Source: Micrococcaceae bacterium UBA6021
GTDB taxonomy: Bacteria > Actinomycetota > Actinomycetes > Actinomycetales > Micrococcaceae
DNA: 20,658 nucleotides
Reading direction: 5' to 3'
Assembly: GCA_002427975.1 (NCBI GenBank)
Contig: DIZT01000042.1
Location: 3,974 to 24,631 of the forward strand
Below the pieces are notes generated by a model. It ran no database searches, had not been told where the DNA came from, and saw only the letters and a program-made list of their open reading frames with translations. Of this stretch, positions 6,912-14,489 are shown one piece after another; the first letter of the stretch is position 1; every line of letters starts with the position of its first letter. The translations under genes were made by a program, and so were the position numbers.

Positions 6912-8596
6912 ACGGACTCTTTCTTGTCGGCGCCGGGTGCGGTGGCTACGTGGAGGATCGCGGGCACGTGGTCTTCTTCGGTGAGCAGGTTCTCGAACTC
7001 GGCGTCCGGTCCCGGATCGCAGCCCGTGGCGCCGGTCTTCCCCGCCGGGTCCTCGCCGTCGTCGACGGAGGACACAGCCAGCGCGGCCGTTGCGCCGGGG
7101 AGGGCAGCGGGCGACGGCGTGAGGCCGCCGAGGTCGGTGCGCTCCAGCAGGTTCTTGCCCAGTTTGTCCGCGCCCGGGAGCTCGATGGGGTACTGGCCGG
7201 TGAAGCACGCGGTGCAGAGGCGCTCGCGCGGCTGCCGGGTCGCGTTGATCATGCCGTCTTCGGAGATGTACGCGAGGGAATCGGCGCCGATGGCCTGGGA
7301 GATTTCCTCGATGGTGGCGCCGTTGGCGATCAGCTCCGCGCGGGAGGCGAAGTCGATGCCGTAGAAGCACGGCCATTTGACCGGCGGGGAGGAAATCTTG
7401 ATGTGGACGGACGCGGCGCCGGCCTCGCGGAGCATCCGGACGATGGCGCGCTGGGTGTTGCCGCGGACGATCGAGTCATCCACAACCACCACGCGCTTGC
7501 CGCGGATCACGGACTCGAGCGCGTTCAGCTTGAGCCGGATGCCCAGCTGGCGCAAGGTCTGCGAGGGTTGGATGAACGTGCGGCCCACGTAGGAGTTCTT
7601 GACGAAGCCATGCGCGAAGGGAATGCCGGATTCCTCGGCGTAGCCCACGGCGGCAGGGGTGCCTGACTCGGGAACCGGGATGACGATGTCCGCGTCCTGG
7701 GTGTTTTCGCGGGCCAGCTGGCGGCCCATCTCCACGCGGGATTCGTACACGGAGCGTCCCGCGATGGCGGCGTCCGGACGCGCAAGGTAAACGTATTCGA
7801 AAACGCAACCCGCCGGCGTCGCCTCCGCGAAGCGCTTGGAACGCACGCCGTCCTCGTCGATGGCGATGAATTCGCCAGGTTCGATTTCTCGGATGAAGCT
7901 GGCGCCCACGGTGGCCAGGGCGGACTGCTCGGAGGCAACCACCCAGCCGCGCTCCAGCCGGCCCAGGACGAGCGGGCGGATGCCGTAGGTGTCGCGTGCG
8001 GCGTAAAGGGTGCCTTCGTCCATAAACACGAAGCAGAAGCCGCCCTTGATCTTCGGCAGCAGCTCCATGGCGGTCTGTTCGAGGGACTTGCCCTCCTCGC
8101 CTTCCAGCAGTGCCGTGACCATGGCCGTGTCCGAGGTGTTGCCCTGCTTCATTTCGCCGCTGAGCTGGCCGCCGTTGCGTTCCAGGATCATGGCGTTGAG
8201 CTCGGCCGTGTTGGTCAGGTTGCCGTTGTGTGCCAGGGCAACGGTGCCGGTGCTGGTGGCGCCGAGGGTGGGCTGGGCGTTGGCCCAGTGGCTGGCTCCG
8301 GTGGTGGAGTAACGGCAGTGTCCCACCGCCAGGTGCCCGGTCAGGGTGTTCAGCGTGGTCTCGTCGAAGACCTGGGAAACGAGGCCCATGTCCTTGTAGA
8401 CGTTGATCCGCTTGCCGTCACTGGTAGCTATACCAGCCGACTCCTGACCGCGGTGCTGCAATGCATACAGCCCGTAATAGGTAAGTTTTGCTACTTCTTC
8501 ACCTGGCGCCCAGACCCCGAAAACGCCACAAGCGTCCTGAGGTCCCTTTTCGTCAGGGAGAAGATCATGAGAAAGTTTTCCATCGCCGCGTGCCAC
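6908..8596 (-). CDS. purF: Amidophosphoribosyltransferase
   Basis: PurF makes phosphoribosylamine from PRPP and glutamine, the first committed step of purine synthesis. The 562-aa precursor has a 22-residue propeptide ahead of Cys23 (DACGVFGVW), the N-terminal nucleophile of the glutaminase domain. The C-terminal domain has the PRPP loop VVVVDDSIVRGNT (about 370-381). Cysteines at 264, 410, 461 and 464 (GCVFEY, PCFYGI, CTAC) fit the [4Fe-4S] site of the Bacillus-type enzyme. About 90 extra residues after the Fe-S region look like a lineage-specific tail. The start is GTG 8596; an in-frame stop lies just upstream and there is no clear ribosome site. Coupled to purM. Confidence 0.97.
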   Translation of the reverse strand: MARGDGKLSHDLLPDEKGPQDACGVFGVWAPGEEVAKLTYYGLYALQHRGQESAGIATSDGKRINVYKDMGLVSQVFDETTLNTLTGHLAVGHCRYSTTGASHWANAQPTLGATSTGTVALAHNGNLTNTAELNAMILERNGGQLSGEMKQGNTSDTAMVTALLEGEEGKSLEQTAMELLPKIKGGFCFVFMDEGTLYAARDTYGIRPLVLGRLERGWVVASEQSALATVGASFIREIEPGEFIAIDEDGVRSKRFAEATPAGCVFEYVYLARPDAAIAGRSVYESRVEMGRQLARENTQDADIVIPVPESGTPAAVGYAEESGIPFAHGFVKNSYVGRTFIQPSQTLRQLGIRLKLNALESVIRGKRVVVVDDSIVRGNTQRAIVRMLREAGAASVHIKISSPPVKWPCFYGIDFASRAELIANGATIEEISQAIGADSLAYISEDGMINATRQPRERLCTACFTGQYPIELPGADKLGKNLLERTDLGGLTPSPAALPGATAALAVSSVDDGEDPAGKTGATGCDPGPDAEFENLLTEEDHVPAILHVATAPGADKKESV

Positions 8597-8602
8597 TGGT
8601 CG

Positions 8603-8617
8603 ATTATCTCACGAGAT
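8603..8617 (-). promoter_or_regulatory. Candidate purF -10 element and overlapping palindrome
   Basis: On the minus strand GATAAT (8608-8603) lies six bases before the purF GTG, which would place the transcript start at or next to the start codon. That fits the missing ribosome site and suggests a leaderless mRNA. The 12-bp palindrome ATCTCACGAGAT (8606-8617) overlaps it and could be an operator. No good -35 is visible. Confidence 0.4.
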
Positions 8618-8669
8618 GCGGTAAGACTTTTCCGCCGCGGACTTTGTGACCGGTCCGGAGGCCGGGCGC

Positions 8670-8984
8670 TTAAAGCTGTAAGCCGTCGTCGGGCTCGGAA
8701 TCCGGGACGGCTTCCACGATGGCGCGTTTCTGGCGCTTGACGCTCCACCGGTCCAGGACCAGGGCCACCGCGGCGCCCAACACCGCGCCGCCGGCGCCGA
8801 ACATGACCAGGAAGAAACCGAAAACCGAGCCGCGCTCGAAGGATTCGTCCCCGGGGAGACCGTAGGCGACGAAGGCAGCCGCGGCTGCGCCCACCAGGGC
8901 ACCGAGGATGAGGAATGGCACATATTTCGGTGCCCGGCGGACGGTGACCTCGCGGCGTTCAGCGGGGATTTCTTCAAAAGCCAT
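8670..8984 (-). CDS. Small two-helix membrane protein
   Basis: The 104-aa protein has a charged N-terminus (residues 1-18), a membrane helix at about 20-40, a short acidic loop (DESFER), a second helix at about 48-72, and a basic then acidic tail (KRQKRA, then SEPDDG). No catalytic motif is seen and I do not recognise a named family. ATG 8984 was chosen because TAGGCT, a typical actinobacterial -10, ends seven bases before it, so the mRNA is probably leaderless; an upstream ATG pair (9002/8999) lies on the wrong side of that promoter. It lies just upstream of purF in the same direction but is probably separately transcribed. Confidence 0.7.
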   Translation of the reverse strand: MAFEEIPAERREVTVRRAPKYVPFLILGALVGAAAAAFVAYGLPGDESFERGSVFGFFLVMFGAGGAVLGAAVALVLDRWSVKRQKRAIVEAVPDSEPDDGLQL

Positions 8985-8991
8985 GCCATCT

Positions 8992-8997
8992 AGCCTA
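8992..8997 (-). promoter_or_regulatory. -10 element TAGGCT for leaderless membrane-protein gene
   Basis: TAGGCT (TAnnnT type) ends seven bases before ATG 8984 on the minus strand. This is the spacing expected if transcription starts at the A of the start codon. No Shine-Dalgarno sequence lies between. Confidence 0.45.
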
Positions 8998-9009
8998 CTC
9001 ATCATTGCC

Positions 9010-9070
9010 GTTGCTCTATCACCTACAGCTGCCAAAACGGCCGAATGGGAGCTATACGTGATAGAGCAAC
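9010..9070 (-). terminator. 61-nt hairpin downstream of the partner-switching operon
   Basis: A perfect 13-bp repeat (GTTGCTCTATCAC at 9010-9022 and its complement at 9058-9070) continues inward with mismatched pairs that include AGCT/AGCT. It begins 17 bases after the stop of the RsbW-like gene, in the right place to end the operon. There is no T-run, so it may work by another route or stabilise the 3' end. The centre carries CGGCCGTTTT, also present in the hairpin at 5684-5745. Confidence 0.55.
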
Positions 9071-9087
9071 CGGGGGGGTGGGATGGG

Positions 9088-9513
9088 TCAGGACTGTGAC
9101 GTCCGGGTGAGGATCCAGGTGTTGGTGCCGTTCTGGCGCTCGAAGGTCACGGTGGTGACCAGCGCTTCGATGAGAGCCAGGCCGCGGCCGGACTCGGAAT
9201 CGTCGTCCGGGGTTCCGGGTTTCAAAGGTCCGAACGGAGGTTTGGCGTAGAAGGCGCTGACCCGGGCCTGGAGGAGGGAGGGCTGGACACTGATTTCCAC
9301 CCCCAGCTCCACCGGTTTCTGCGCCTTGGCCGGCACCGCGTGCTGGACGATGTTGGACGCCGACTCGATCACCGCCGTCGTGAAGGTCATCTGGTCCATG
9401 GCCTGGACGAACGGGGCATCCTCCCACAGCCCGTCCAGCTCATTGTGGACGGACTCAATAGCCTCGGCCGCGGACAGTCCCCGGAAGCTCCTCTGGGCCA
9501 GGACGTCAGTCAT
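9088..9513 (-). CDS. RsbW/SpoIIAB-like anti-sigma factor kinase
   Basis: The 141-aa protein is a stand-alone GHKL ATPase of the anti-sigma kinase type. The N-box reads AVIESASNIVQHA (about residues 47-59), with the Glu and Asn needed for Mg-ATP, and the G-box reads SESGRGLALIEAL (about 106-118). Such proteins bind a target when the STAS partner is phosphorylated, and phosphorylate that STAS serine. ATG 9513 overlaps the STAS gene by eight bases, with GAGGAAG upstream inside it. It is the last gene of the operon. No sigma factor gene is adjacent, so the held target could be a distant sigma factor or another protein. Confidence 0.85.
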   Translation of the reverse strand: MTDVLAQRSFRGLSAAEAIESVHNELDGLWEDAPFVQAMDQMTFTTAVIESASNIVQHAVPAKAQKPVELGVEISVQPSLLQARVSAFYAKPPFGPLKPGTPDDDSESGRGLALIEALVTTVTFERQNGTNTWILTRTSQS

Positions 9514-9838
9514 TGCTGAAGGCTTCCTCGGCGGAGGCGTAGGCAGTCAACACACGGTCCATGCTGGTCAGCTCAAGCACCATTTTCACTTGCGGCTGGA
9601 CCCCGGCGATGCGAAGGTCCCCGCCGGCCTGACGGGCGGCCTTGAGGCAGCCGATCAGCGCGCCAAGTCCGGAGGAATCCATAAACGCCGTGTTCTCCAG
9701 ATTCACCACGATCCGCGAGGAACCGCCGGCGATCACATCGGTGACGAATTCGCGCAGCTTGGGCGCAGACACCATGTTCAGCCGCCCGTCCGCCTTCACC
9801 TCCGCGTACGAATCTTTGACCTCGTAACTAAACTCCAT
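9506..9838 (-). CDS. STAS-domain anti-sigma factor antagonist (RsbV/SpoIIAA-like)
   Basis: The 110-aa protein is a single STAS domain. The phosphorylation site is clear: FMDSSGLGALIG (residues 52-63), with Ser55/Ser56 the expected target of the RsbW-like kinase. The DGRLNMVSAPKL segment (18-28) is also typical. Unphosphorylated, the family binds the kinase and frees its target. ATG 9838 was chosen over upstream starts because it has GAGAGGAAA before it and family homology begins there. It overlaps the end of the glycosyltransferase gene by 11 bases and the kinase gene by 8, so the proteins should be made in step. Confidence 0.9.
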   Translation of the reverse strand: MEFSYEVKDSYAEVKADGRLNMVSAPKLREFVTDVIAGGSSRIVVNLENTAFMDSSGLGALIGCLKAARQAGGDLRIAGVQPQVKMVLELTSMDRVLTAYASAEEAFSND

Positions 9839-11798
9839 CGGCTTTCCTCTCTCCAGCACCAGCGTCCCCAGCGGGTTCGTAGCCCTTGTACAAAACAGCC
9901 CGGACCAGGATGCTCATGACCACCAGGTCAAAAATAACCCAGGCCACGTTCACCAGGGTGCCAAGCGGCTCGGCCAGTCCCGTGGCGAGGCGGATAATTC
10001 CGACGACGGCGGCCACCGCCAGCAGCACGCTCACCACGATCTGGGGCCGGATGAGGCTCCAGCTGGGGCCGCCGGTCTGGCGCGCCTTGGGGGTGACGGC
10101 GAACCCCAGGGGACGGCCGAACCAGACGTTCCGGGCTGCCGTCGAACACGCCTTGATCCACGTGGGGAACAGCGCCAGGCTGTACTGCTGCCCGCGCCAG
10201 GTGGGGATCCCGCGGCCGGCCACCGCGAACAGCAGTTGGTTGGCGACCATAAACGGGATGAAGCGCAGGAAGAAGTCCCAGCTGAGGCTGGCCACGGGCA
10301 GGACGCCCAGCAGCAGGTAGATGATGGGGGCGGCGAAGTAGATGATCGCCGCGTAGCCGCTGAGGTAGGTCCACATCGTGGCGAAGTACATCAGCCGCTG
10401 GCTGATCTTCAGGCCTTTCTGCACCAGCGGGTTCTCGCGGAGCAGCACCTGGATGGTCCCCTGCGCCCAGCGGAGGCGCTGGGTGAGCATGGTCTTGAGG
10501 TCCTCGGGCGCGAGGCCATAGGCCAGGATCTCGTGGTGGTAGACGCTTTCCCAGCCCATGGCGTGCATGCGCATGGCGGTGGCCATGTCCTCCGTGACGG
10601 AGATGGTGGCCAGCGGCATGATCGGCTGGGCTTCGTCGGTCCGCTCCACGTTCAGGGCATCCAGCACGGCCTGCACGGATTCCAGAGCGCCCAGCGGCGA
10701 CCAGTCGCGGGCTGACATGCGCTGGACGGCGTCGTCCGTCACCACGGGGACGCCGGCCTCGCCAACGTGCGCGAGTTCCATGGCGGCGATCTCTTCGAGA
10801 TCGGTCTGCAGGGCGGACATGTCAGCCTGGACCAGGATCTGCACGGCGGCGTCCACGCGGCGGCGGACGCGGTACGTGATCTCGCTCAGGGGCTGGCCGG
10901 CCGTCAGCTGTTCCTGGGCTTCGCGGGTGGCGGCCTCCACCGCGTCCAGCACTTCGGCCACGAGCGGGGTGTCCATGTCTGCAGATTTCCGTGCGTGGCG
11001 GATGGCGGAGCGGGAGGCCGTGAGGGCCCGGCGGATGCTCTTTTCGGTCTCTTTGACGTAGCCCACCAGGCCCAGTTGCATCAGGGCCTCGCGGCGCAGG
11101 ATGGCGTTGGAGCCGCAGAAGAACGCTGCGTTCCAGCCGTCCTTGCCCTGCTGGATGGGCCCGTAGAACAGGGGTGCCTGGCTGCCGAGTGGATCGTGGG
11201 CTGGCACGTTGCTGAAGTACTGCGGGGTCTGGACCAGGGCCACCCGGCGGTTGTTGAAATAGCCCAGGGTTTTTTCCAGGATGTCCGGCTCGGGGATCTG
11301 GTCCGCGTCCAGGATGAGCAGGAATTCGCCGTGGGTGATCATCAGGGCGTTGTTCAGGTTGCCGGCCTTGGCGTGGCGCGGCACGTTGGCGGTCCAGTCC
11401 TCGCTGCGGGTCACATAACCCAGCCCGTGGTCTTCGGCGAGGGCCCTCAGCTCGGGGCGGGCGCCGTCGTCGAGAATCCACGTGCTGTGCGGGTGCCGGA
11501 TTTTCTGGGCCGCCAGCGCGGTGGTCATGACCATGTCCAGGTCTTCGTTGTACGTGGTGATGAAGACGTCAACGGTGGCATCGTGGGGCGGCGCGGGGGC
11601 ACCCTTGCGGATCTTGAGTTGCCACACGGTCATCCCGAACAGCATCACGTCGATCAGACTGTAGGTCTCGGCCACCACCAAGGGCACGGCAATCCACCAG
11701 GCATCCCAATTCAGCGACGACGCCCAGCGCCAGGCCACGTAATTCAGGCCCAGGATGACCGTCAGAACCACCACCAGGCGGGTCCAGAAGCGCGTCAT
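9828..11798 (-). CDS. Membrane glycosyltransferase 2, cellulose-synthase-like
   Basis: This 656-aa membrane enzyme should polymerise and export a polysaccharide from nucleotide sugars. N-terminal helices lie at about 7-25 and 35-58. The GT-A domain shows VFITTYNED (78-86), DDG (110-112), LDADQIP (163-169), FFCGSNAILRREAL (226-239), TED (402-404) and QRLRW (440-444), the processive-synthase set. Between FCGS and TED about 145 residues are inserted (roughly 250-395); in BcsA these motifs are some 25 residues apart. Further helices lie at about 475-500, 505-527, 585-607 and 613-635. The VTPK motif is present (568-571) but the c-di-GMP-binding PilZ domain of BcsA is absent. The product could be cellulose or another beta-glycan. 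ATG 11798 overlaps the preceding stop (ATGA). Confidence 0.9.
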   Translation of the reverse strand: MTRFWTRLVVVLTVILGLNYVAWRWASSLNWDAWWIAVPLVVAETYSLIDVMLFGMTVWQLKIRKGAPAPPHDATVDVFITTYNEDLDMVMTTALAAQKIRHPHSTWILDDGARPELRALAEDHGLGYVTRSEDWTANVPRHAKAGNLNNALMITHGEFLLILDADQIPEPDILEKTLGYFNNRRVALVQTPQYFSNVPAHDPLGSQAPLFYGPIQQGKDGWNAAFFCGSNAILRREALMQLGLVGYVKETEKSIRRALTASRSAIRHARKSADMDTPLVAEVLDAVEAATREAQEQLTAGQPLSEITYRVRRRVDAAVQILVQADMSALQTDLEEIAAMELAHVGEAGVPVVTDDAVQRMSARDWSPLGALESVQAVLDALNVERTDEAQPIMPLATISVTEDMATAMRMHAMGWESVYHHEILAYGLAPEDLKTMLTQRLRWAQGTIQVLLRENPLVQKGLKISQRLMYFATMWTYLSGYAAIIYFAAPIIYLLLGVLPVASLSWDFFLRFIPFMVANQLLFAVAGRGIPTWRGQQYSLALFPTWIKACSTAARNVWFGRPLGFAVTPKARQTGGPSWSLIRPQIVVSVLLAVAAVVGIIRLATGLAEPLGTLVNVAWVIFDLVVMSILVRAVLYKGYEPAGDAGAGERKADGV

Positions 11799-12907
11799 GC
11801 CGCGGCTGGCTCAGGCAGGCGGCCGACCACCACCACGGTGACGTCATCCTCGGCAGTTTCGGCAGGCGCCAGGGCCATGATGGCGTCGCAGGCGGACTGG
11901 GCAGACACCTGGCCGTGGCCCGCGGCGAGCACTGCCTCGGTGAACTGCTCCACCGAGTCGAAGACGTCCAGCACACCGTCGCTGACCACCACAAGGGAGT
12001 CCCCCGGGGACAGCACGATGGCGGACTGCGGCCAGGCGGACCCGGCCCAGGCACCCACGGGCGGGCCGCCGCTCGGAAGACGGTGCGCCAACCCTTCGGC
12101 GGTGATGTGCAGCGCCAGTCCGTGGCCGGCGTCGACGTAGCTGACGACGCCGGATGCGGCGTCCAGGCGGGCGTGGAAGAGGGTGACAAACGAGTTGGAG
12201 GAATCCAGGTCCGCCGCGATGGTCTTGCTGGCGGAGGCGAAGGCTGAGTCGAGGTCCTGGCGCTGTCCGGTGGACCGCATAACGGCCCGGACGGTGGCCG
12301 CGATGAGGGCGGCGCCCATGCCCTTGCCCATGGCATCGGCGAACGTCAGGTGCAGGCCCTCGGGCGTGCGGTACCAGTCGTAGAAGTCCCCGCCCACGCT
12401 GCGGGAGGGGCGGAAGACGCCGGCGACGTCGTAGCCGTCCACCCGGACATCCTCCTGGGGCAGCAGGCTCAGCTGGACTTCAGTGGCGCGTTCCAGCTCG
12501 CTCGCCACGGCGGTGTCCACGGCTGAGGGCTGCCGGCGGCGGAACAGGGCGTTGATCCTGGATTGGAGTTCGCGCGGGCTGAAGGGCTTGCTGATGTAGT
12601 CATCGGCGCCGTTGTCCAGGCCGGTGAGCTTGTTCAGTTCGTCGGCGCGGGCGGTGAGCATAACGATGAAGGCGTCGGAAAATTCGCGCAGGAGCTTGCA
12701 GACCTCCAGGCCGTCAAGGTCAGGGAGGTTCAGGTCCAAGGTGACCAGATCCGGCTTGGCGCGGCGGACCTCCTCGACGCCGGGCAGGCCTGCCTCGGCC
12801 TGCGTGACCTCGAAGCCCTGCTTGACCAGAATCCGGACGAGGAGGCCACGGATGTCCGGATCGTCCTCAATCACAACTGCACGGCGCGGTTCGGGCATGG
12901 AAGGCAT
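11795..12907 (-). CDS. Response regulator fused to PP2C/SpoIIE-type phosphatase (RsbU-like)
   Basis: The 370-aa protein joins a receiver domain (residues 8-125) to a SpoIIE/PP2C phosphatase (about 135-365). The receiver has the acidic pocket E14-D15-D16, phospho-acceptor D58 in TLDLNLPD, and Lys107 in SKPF. A short helical linker leads to phosphatase motifs GGDFYDW (172-178), DAMGKGMGAAL (191-201), DAGH, VSDGVLDV and the terminal DDVTVVVV, so metal-binding aspartates are kept. Family knowledge says it should dephosphorylate a STAS protein, here presumably the operon's own, when phosphorylated by a sensor kinase. No such kinase is adjacent. ATG 12907 is used; the ribosome site is weak. It is the first gene of the operon. 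Confidence 0.92.
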   Translation of the reverse strand: MPSMPEPRRAVVIEDDPDIRGLLVRILVKQGFEVTQAEAGLPGVEEVRRAKPDLVTLDLNLPDLDGLEVCKLLREFSDAFIVMLTARADELNKLTGLDNGADDYISKPFSPRELQSRINALFRRRQPSAVDTAVASELERATEVQLSLLPQEDVRVDGYDVAGVFRPSRSVGGDFYDWYRTPEGLHLTFADAMGKGMGAALIAATVRAVMRSTGQRQDLDSAFASASKTIAADLDSSNSFVTLFHARLDAASGVVSYVDAGHGLALHITAEGLAHRLPSGGPPVGAWAGSAWPQSAIVLSPGDSLVVVSDGVLDVFDSVEQFTEAVLAAGHGQVSAQSACDAIMALAPAETAEDDVTVVVVGRLPEPAAA

Positions 12908-12919
12908 GACTCTACTTCT

Positions 12920-12948
12920 ACCGTATTAATGCCATTGAAGCATGTCAT
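12920..12948 (-). promoter_or_regulatory. Candidate promoter of the phosphatase-glycosyltransferase operon
   Basis: On the minus strand ATGACA (12948-12943) and TACGGT (12925-12920) are separated by 17 bases, a good match to a housekeeping -35/-10 pair. The start point would be near 12913, leaving only about six bases before ATG 12907, which fits the weak ribosome site there. Confidence 0.5.
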
Positions 12949-13084
12949 GGACCTGACAATGACTGTTGAGAACCGGTCTTGCCGGAATATTGGCCTGGCC
13001 TTGACGGGACCTTGAGGCTCGGTGGCCACACTCGAAGGACCAGCTTGAAGGAATGCGCGGCTTGCCGAGGACGGTGCAGAAGTT

Positions 13085-13378
13085 ATGGAACCAACTGAAA
13101 CCCCTAACGAACTGCCCGGCGGGCTGGCGCGGATGTGGCGGTTGCTGAAGCAGGGCCATCGCCCCAGGAGCGCTGTTCATTACCTCAGCCATTCCTGGAA
13201 ACTCCGCTCGCTGTCCCGGTCGCTGACCAAAGCCCTGGGGGAGTCCTGGGAGGCCTCGAGTTGGCCCGGAGACCGGCTGGCCGTCGGCGTCGAGCTTTCC
13301 GAAAAAGTGGAACAGCTGACCCGTCTCCTCAGCCTCGAAACCGAGGTCCACGGCCGCCTGGCGGCACTCGCCAAATAG
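13085..13378 (+). CDS. Hypothetical 97-aa protein
   Basis: An open frame of 97 codons shows the strong third-position G/C preference of real genes here, and the overlapping frames do not. The product is soluble, with a basic middle (residues 17-48, many Arg, Lys and Trp) and a helical C-terminus (about 72-96, KVEQLTRLLSLETEVHG) that could form a coiled coil. No domain is recognised. ATG 13085 has only a distant GAGG as a ribosome site, so the start is uncertain. The gene is divergent from the phosphatase operon, with about 180 bases between them that may hold both promoters. Confidence 0.55.
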   Translation: MEPTETPNELPGGLARMWRLLKQGHRPRSAVHYLSHSWKLRSLSRSLTKALGESWEASSWPGDRLAVGVELSEKVEQLTRLLSLETEVHGRLAALAK

Positions 13379-13455
13379 CCGTTCCCTCTTGACCTTTTCC
13401 GTGCCACACTTGGTGACAATCGAGTGGCTGGGGGATACCAGGTCAGGAGATTACC

Positions 13456-13575
13456 GTGCAGTGGTTCATCGGGTGGGCGTACCTATTAGCTGGGCTCATG
13501 ACCATGGACGCGATGCTGCTGGCCTTGTGGCTGATGGACATGGACTGGCCCAAAAACTGGCGGAAGAAGCCCTGA
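13456..13575 (+). CDS. 39-aa membrane microprotein
   Basis: A very short frame, GTG 13456 to TGA 13573-13575, is preceded by a near-ideal ribosome site (CAGGAGA, about six bases from the GTG). The product is one hydrophobic helix (roughly residues 3-27) rich in Met, Leu and Trp, ending in a basic tail (WPKNWRKKP). That layout predicts a single-pass membrane protein with a cytoplasmic positive end. It lies between the 97-aa gene and the convergent peroxiredoxin gene and could be co-transcribed with the former. Function is unknown; single-helix proteins of this size often attach to larger membrane complexes. Confidence 0.6.
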   Translation: MQWFIGWAYLLAGLMTMDAMLLALWLMDMDWPKNWRKKP

Positions 13576-13692
13576 CCGGCTCAGGCTGCGGCGTCAGTAT
13601 GTCCGGCGTCAGCGCAGGTCCAGGCGCATCAGCACGCGCGGAAATCCGTTGCCATGCCTGATTTCGATCAGCGGCCACCTGCACCGGTGGGG

Positions 13693-14172
13693 CTAGACCC
13701 CCAGTGACTCCCGGAGGGCAGCGACGTGGCCCTGCGCCTTGACCTGGTACTGGGCCAATGCCACCTTGCCCTCGGGGTCCACCACCACGGTAGAGCGGAC
13801 GAGGCCCTCAACGATCTCGCCGTCCACCAGCTTTTCGCCCCACGCGCCGTAGGTCAGGGCTACTGCGTGGTCCTCGTCGGAGAGCAGCGGGAACGTGAGG
13901 TTGAAGTCGCCGGTGAAGGCGGTCAGCTTCTCCGGGGCGTCCGGCGAAATGCCCAGGACTTCGTAACCGGAGCCCTGCAGGGAGGAGAGGCTGTCGCGGA
14001 AATCGCAGGCTTCGGTGGTGCAGCCGGCGGTGGCGGCTTCGGGATAGAAGTACACAATGACGTTCCTGCCGCGGTAGTTGGCCAGAGAGGTTTCTTTGCC
14101 CTCGGCGTCCTGCAGCGTGAAATCGGGGGCCTGGGTACCTGGCTGAAGTTTGATGGTCAGTTGGGGGCTCAT
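13693..14172 (-). CDS. bcp: Thioredoxin-dependent peroxiredoxin, BCP type
   Basis: This 159-aa cytosolic peroxiredoxin should reduce hydrogen peroxide and organic peroxides with thioredoxin. The active site reads VYFYPEAATAGCTTEACDF (about 40-58), with peroxidatic Cys51 and resolving Cys56 five residues on, the atypical two-cysteine layout of BCP proteins. The usual T-P-G-C has become T-A-G-C, a mild change. APDFTLQD (15-22) and GVQ-type C-terminal strands fit the fold. ATG 14172 was chosen over the upstream in-frame ATG 14256 because AAAGGA precedes it and family homology begins here. It is monocistronic and converges with the 39-aa ORF. Confidence 0.93.
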   Translation of the reverse strand: MSPQLTIKLQPGTQAPDFTLQDAEGKETSLANYRGRNVIVYFYPEAATAGCTTEACDFRDSLSSLQGSGYEVLGISPDAPEKLTAFTGDFNLTFPLLSDEDHAVALTYGAWGEKLVDGEIVEGLVRSTVVVDPEGKVALAQYQVKAQGHVAALRESLGV

Positions 14173-14489
14173 GGCGTTCCTTTGGGAGACTCTGACGGCT
14201 AAAGGCAGGAAACCAGTGAAGCGGCTTTCCACTTTAAAGAACAACTCCGGGGTCATTTGAAGTATTCCGGCTGGTCCGGAGCAGGGAAATGTGCTTGGGG
14301 CTGTTGCGGGTACCGTGGTGGTCCGGGCGGTCCATTGACTTCAAGCGCCAGAGGGATACGGTTATAGATACACCTTATTGGTCTCAGCAGTTCCTGATTC
14401 GCACCATGTTGCCGTATGCCGGCACCCACGCACAACCGCTTGGTCCCGCCCTAAGCGCCCGCCGCAATGATCCCTAGGCTGTGTCATCC
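14173..14489. other. Divergent intergenic region with -10 element for the cupin gene
   Basis: No gene is supported in these 317 bases. The left side should hold the peroxiredoxin promoter, and AT content rises near 14350-14400. At the right end TAGGCT (14475-14480) lies nine bases before ATG 14490 on the plus strand and is a good -10. No ribosome site lies between, so the cupin mRNA is probably leaderless. No -35 match is obvious. Confidence 0.45.

Noticed and set aside
6912..7376. Upstream extension of the purM frame
   Set aside because: It overlaps the 3' part of purF in another frame; the purM start at 6911 fits the family and the ATGA overlap.
6303..7666. Long plus-strand frames opposite purF-purM
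   Set aside because: Gly/Ala/Val/Arg-rich shadows of purF and purM, with no ribosome sites and no domain features.
9071..9090. C-run next to the 61-nt hairpin, considered as a 6C RNA
   Set aside because: The 6C motif needs two hairpins with C-rich loops; here the C-run lies outside a single hairpin.
10767..12140. 457-codon plus-strand open frame opposite the GT2 and phosphatase genes
   Set aside because: It is antisense to genes with clear conserved motifs; its composition (His, Gln, Gly, Val rich) is that of a shadow frame and it has no ribosome site.
12926..13351. 141-codon minus-strand frame between the phosphatase and the 97-aa gene
   Set aside because: It would cover the operon promoter and is antisense to the better-biased 97-aa frame, with no motif.
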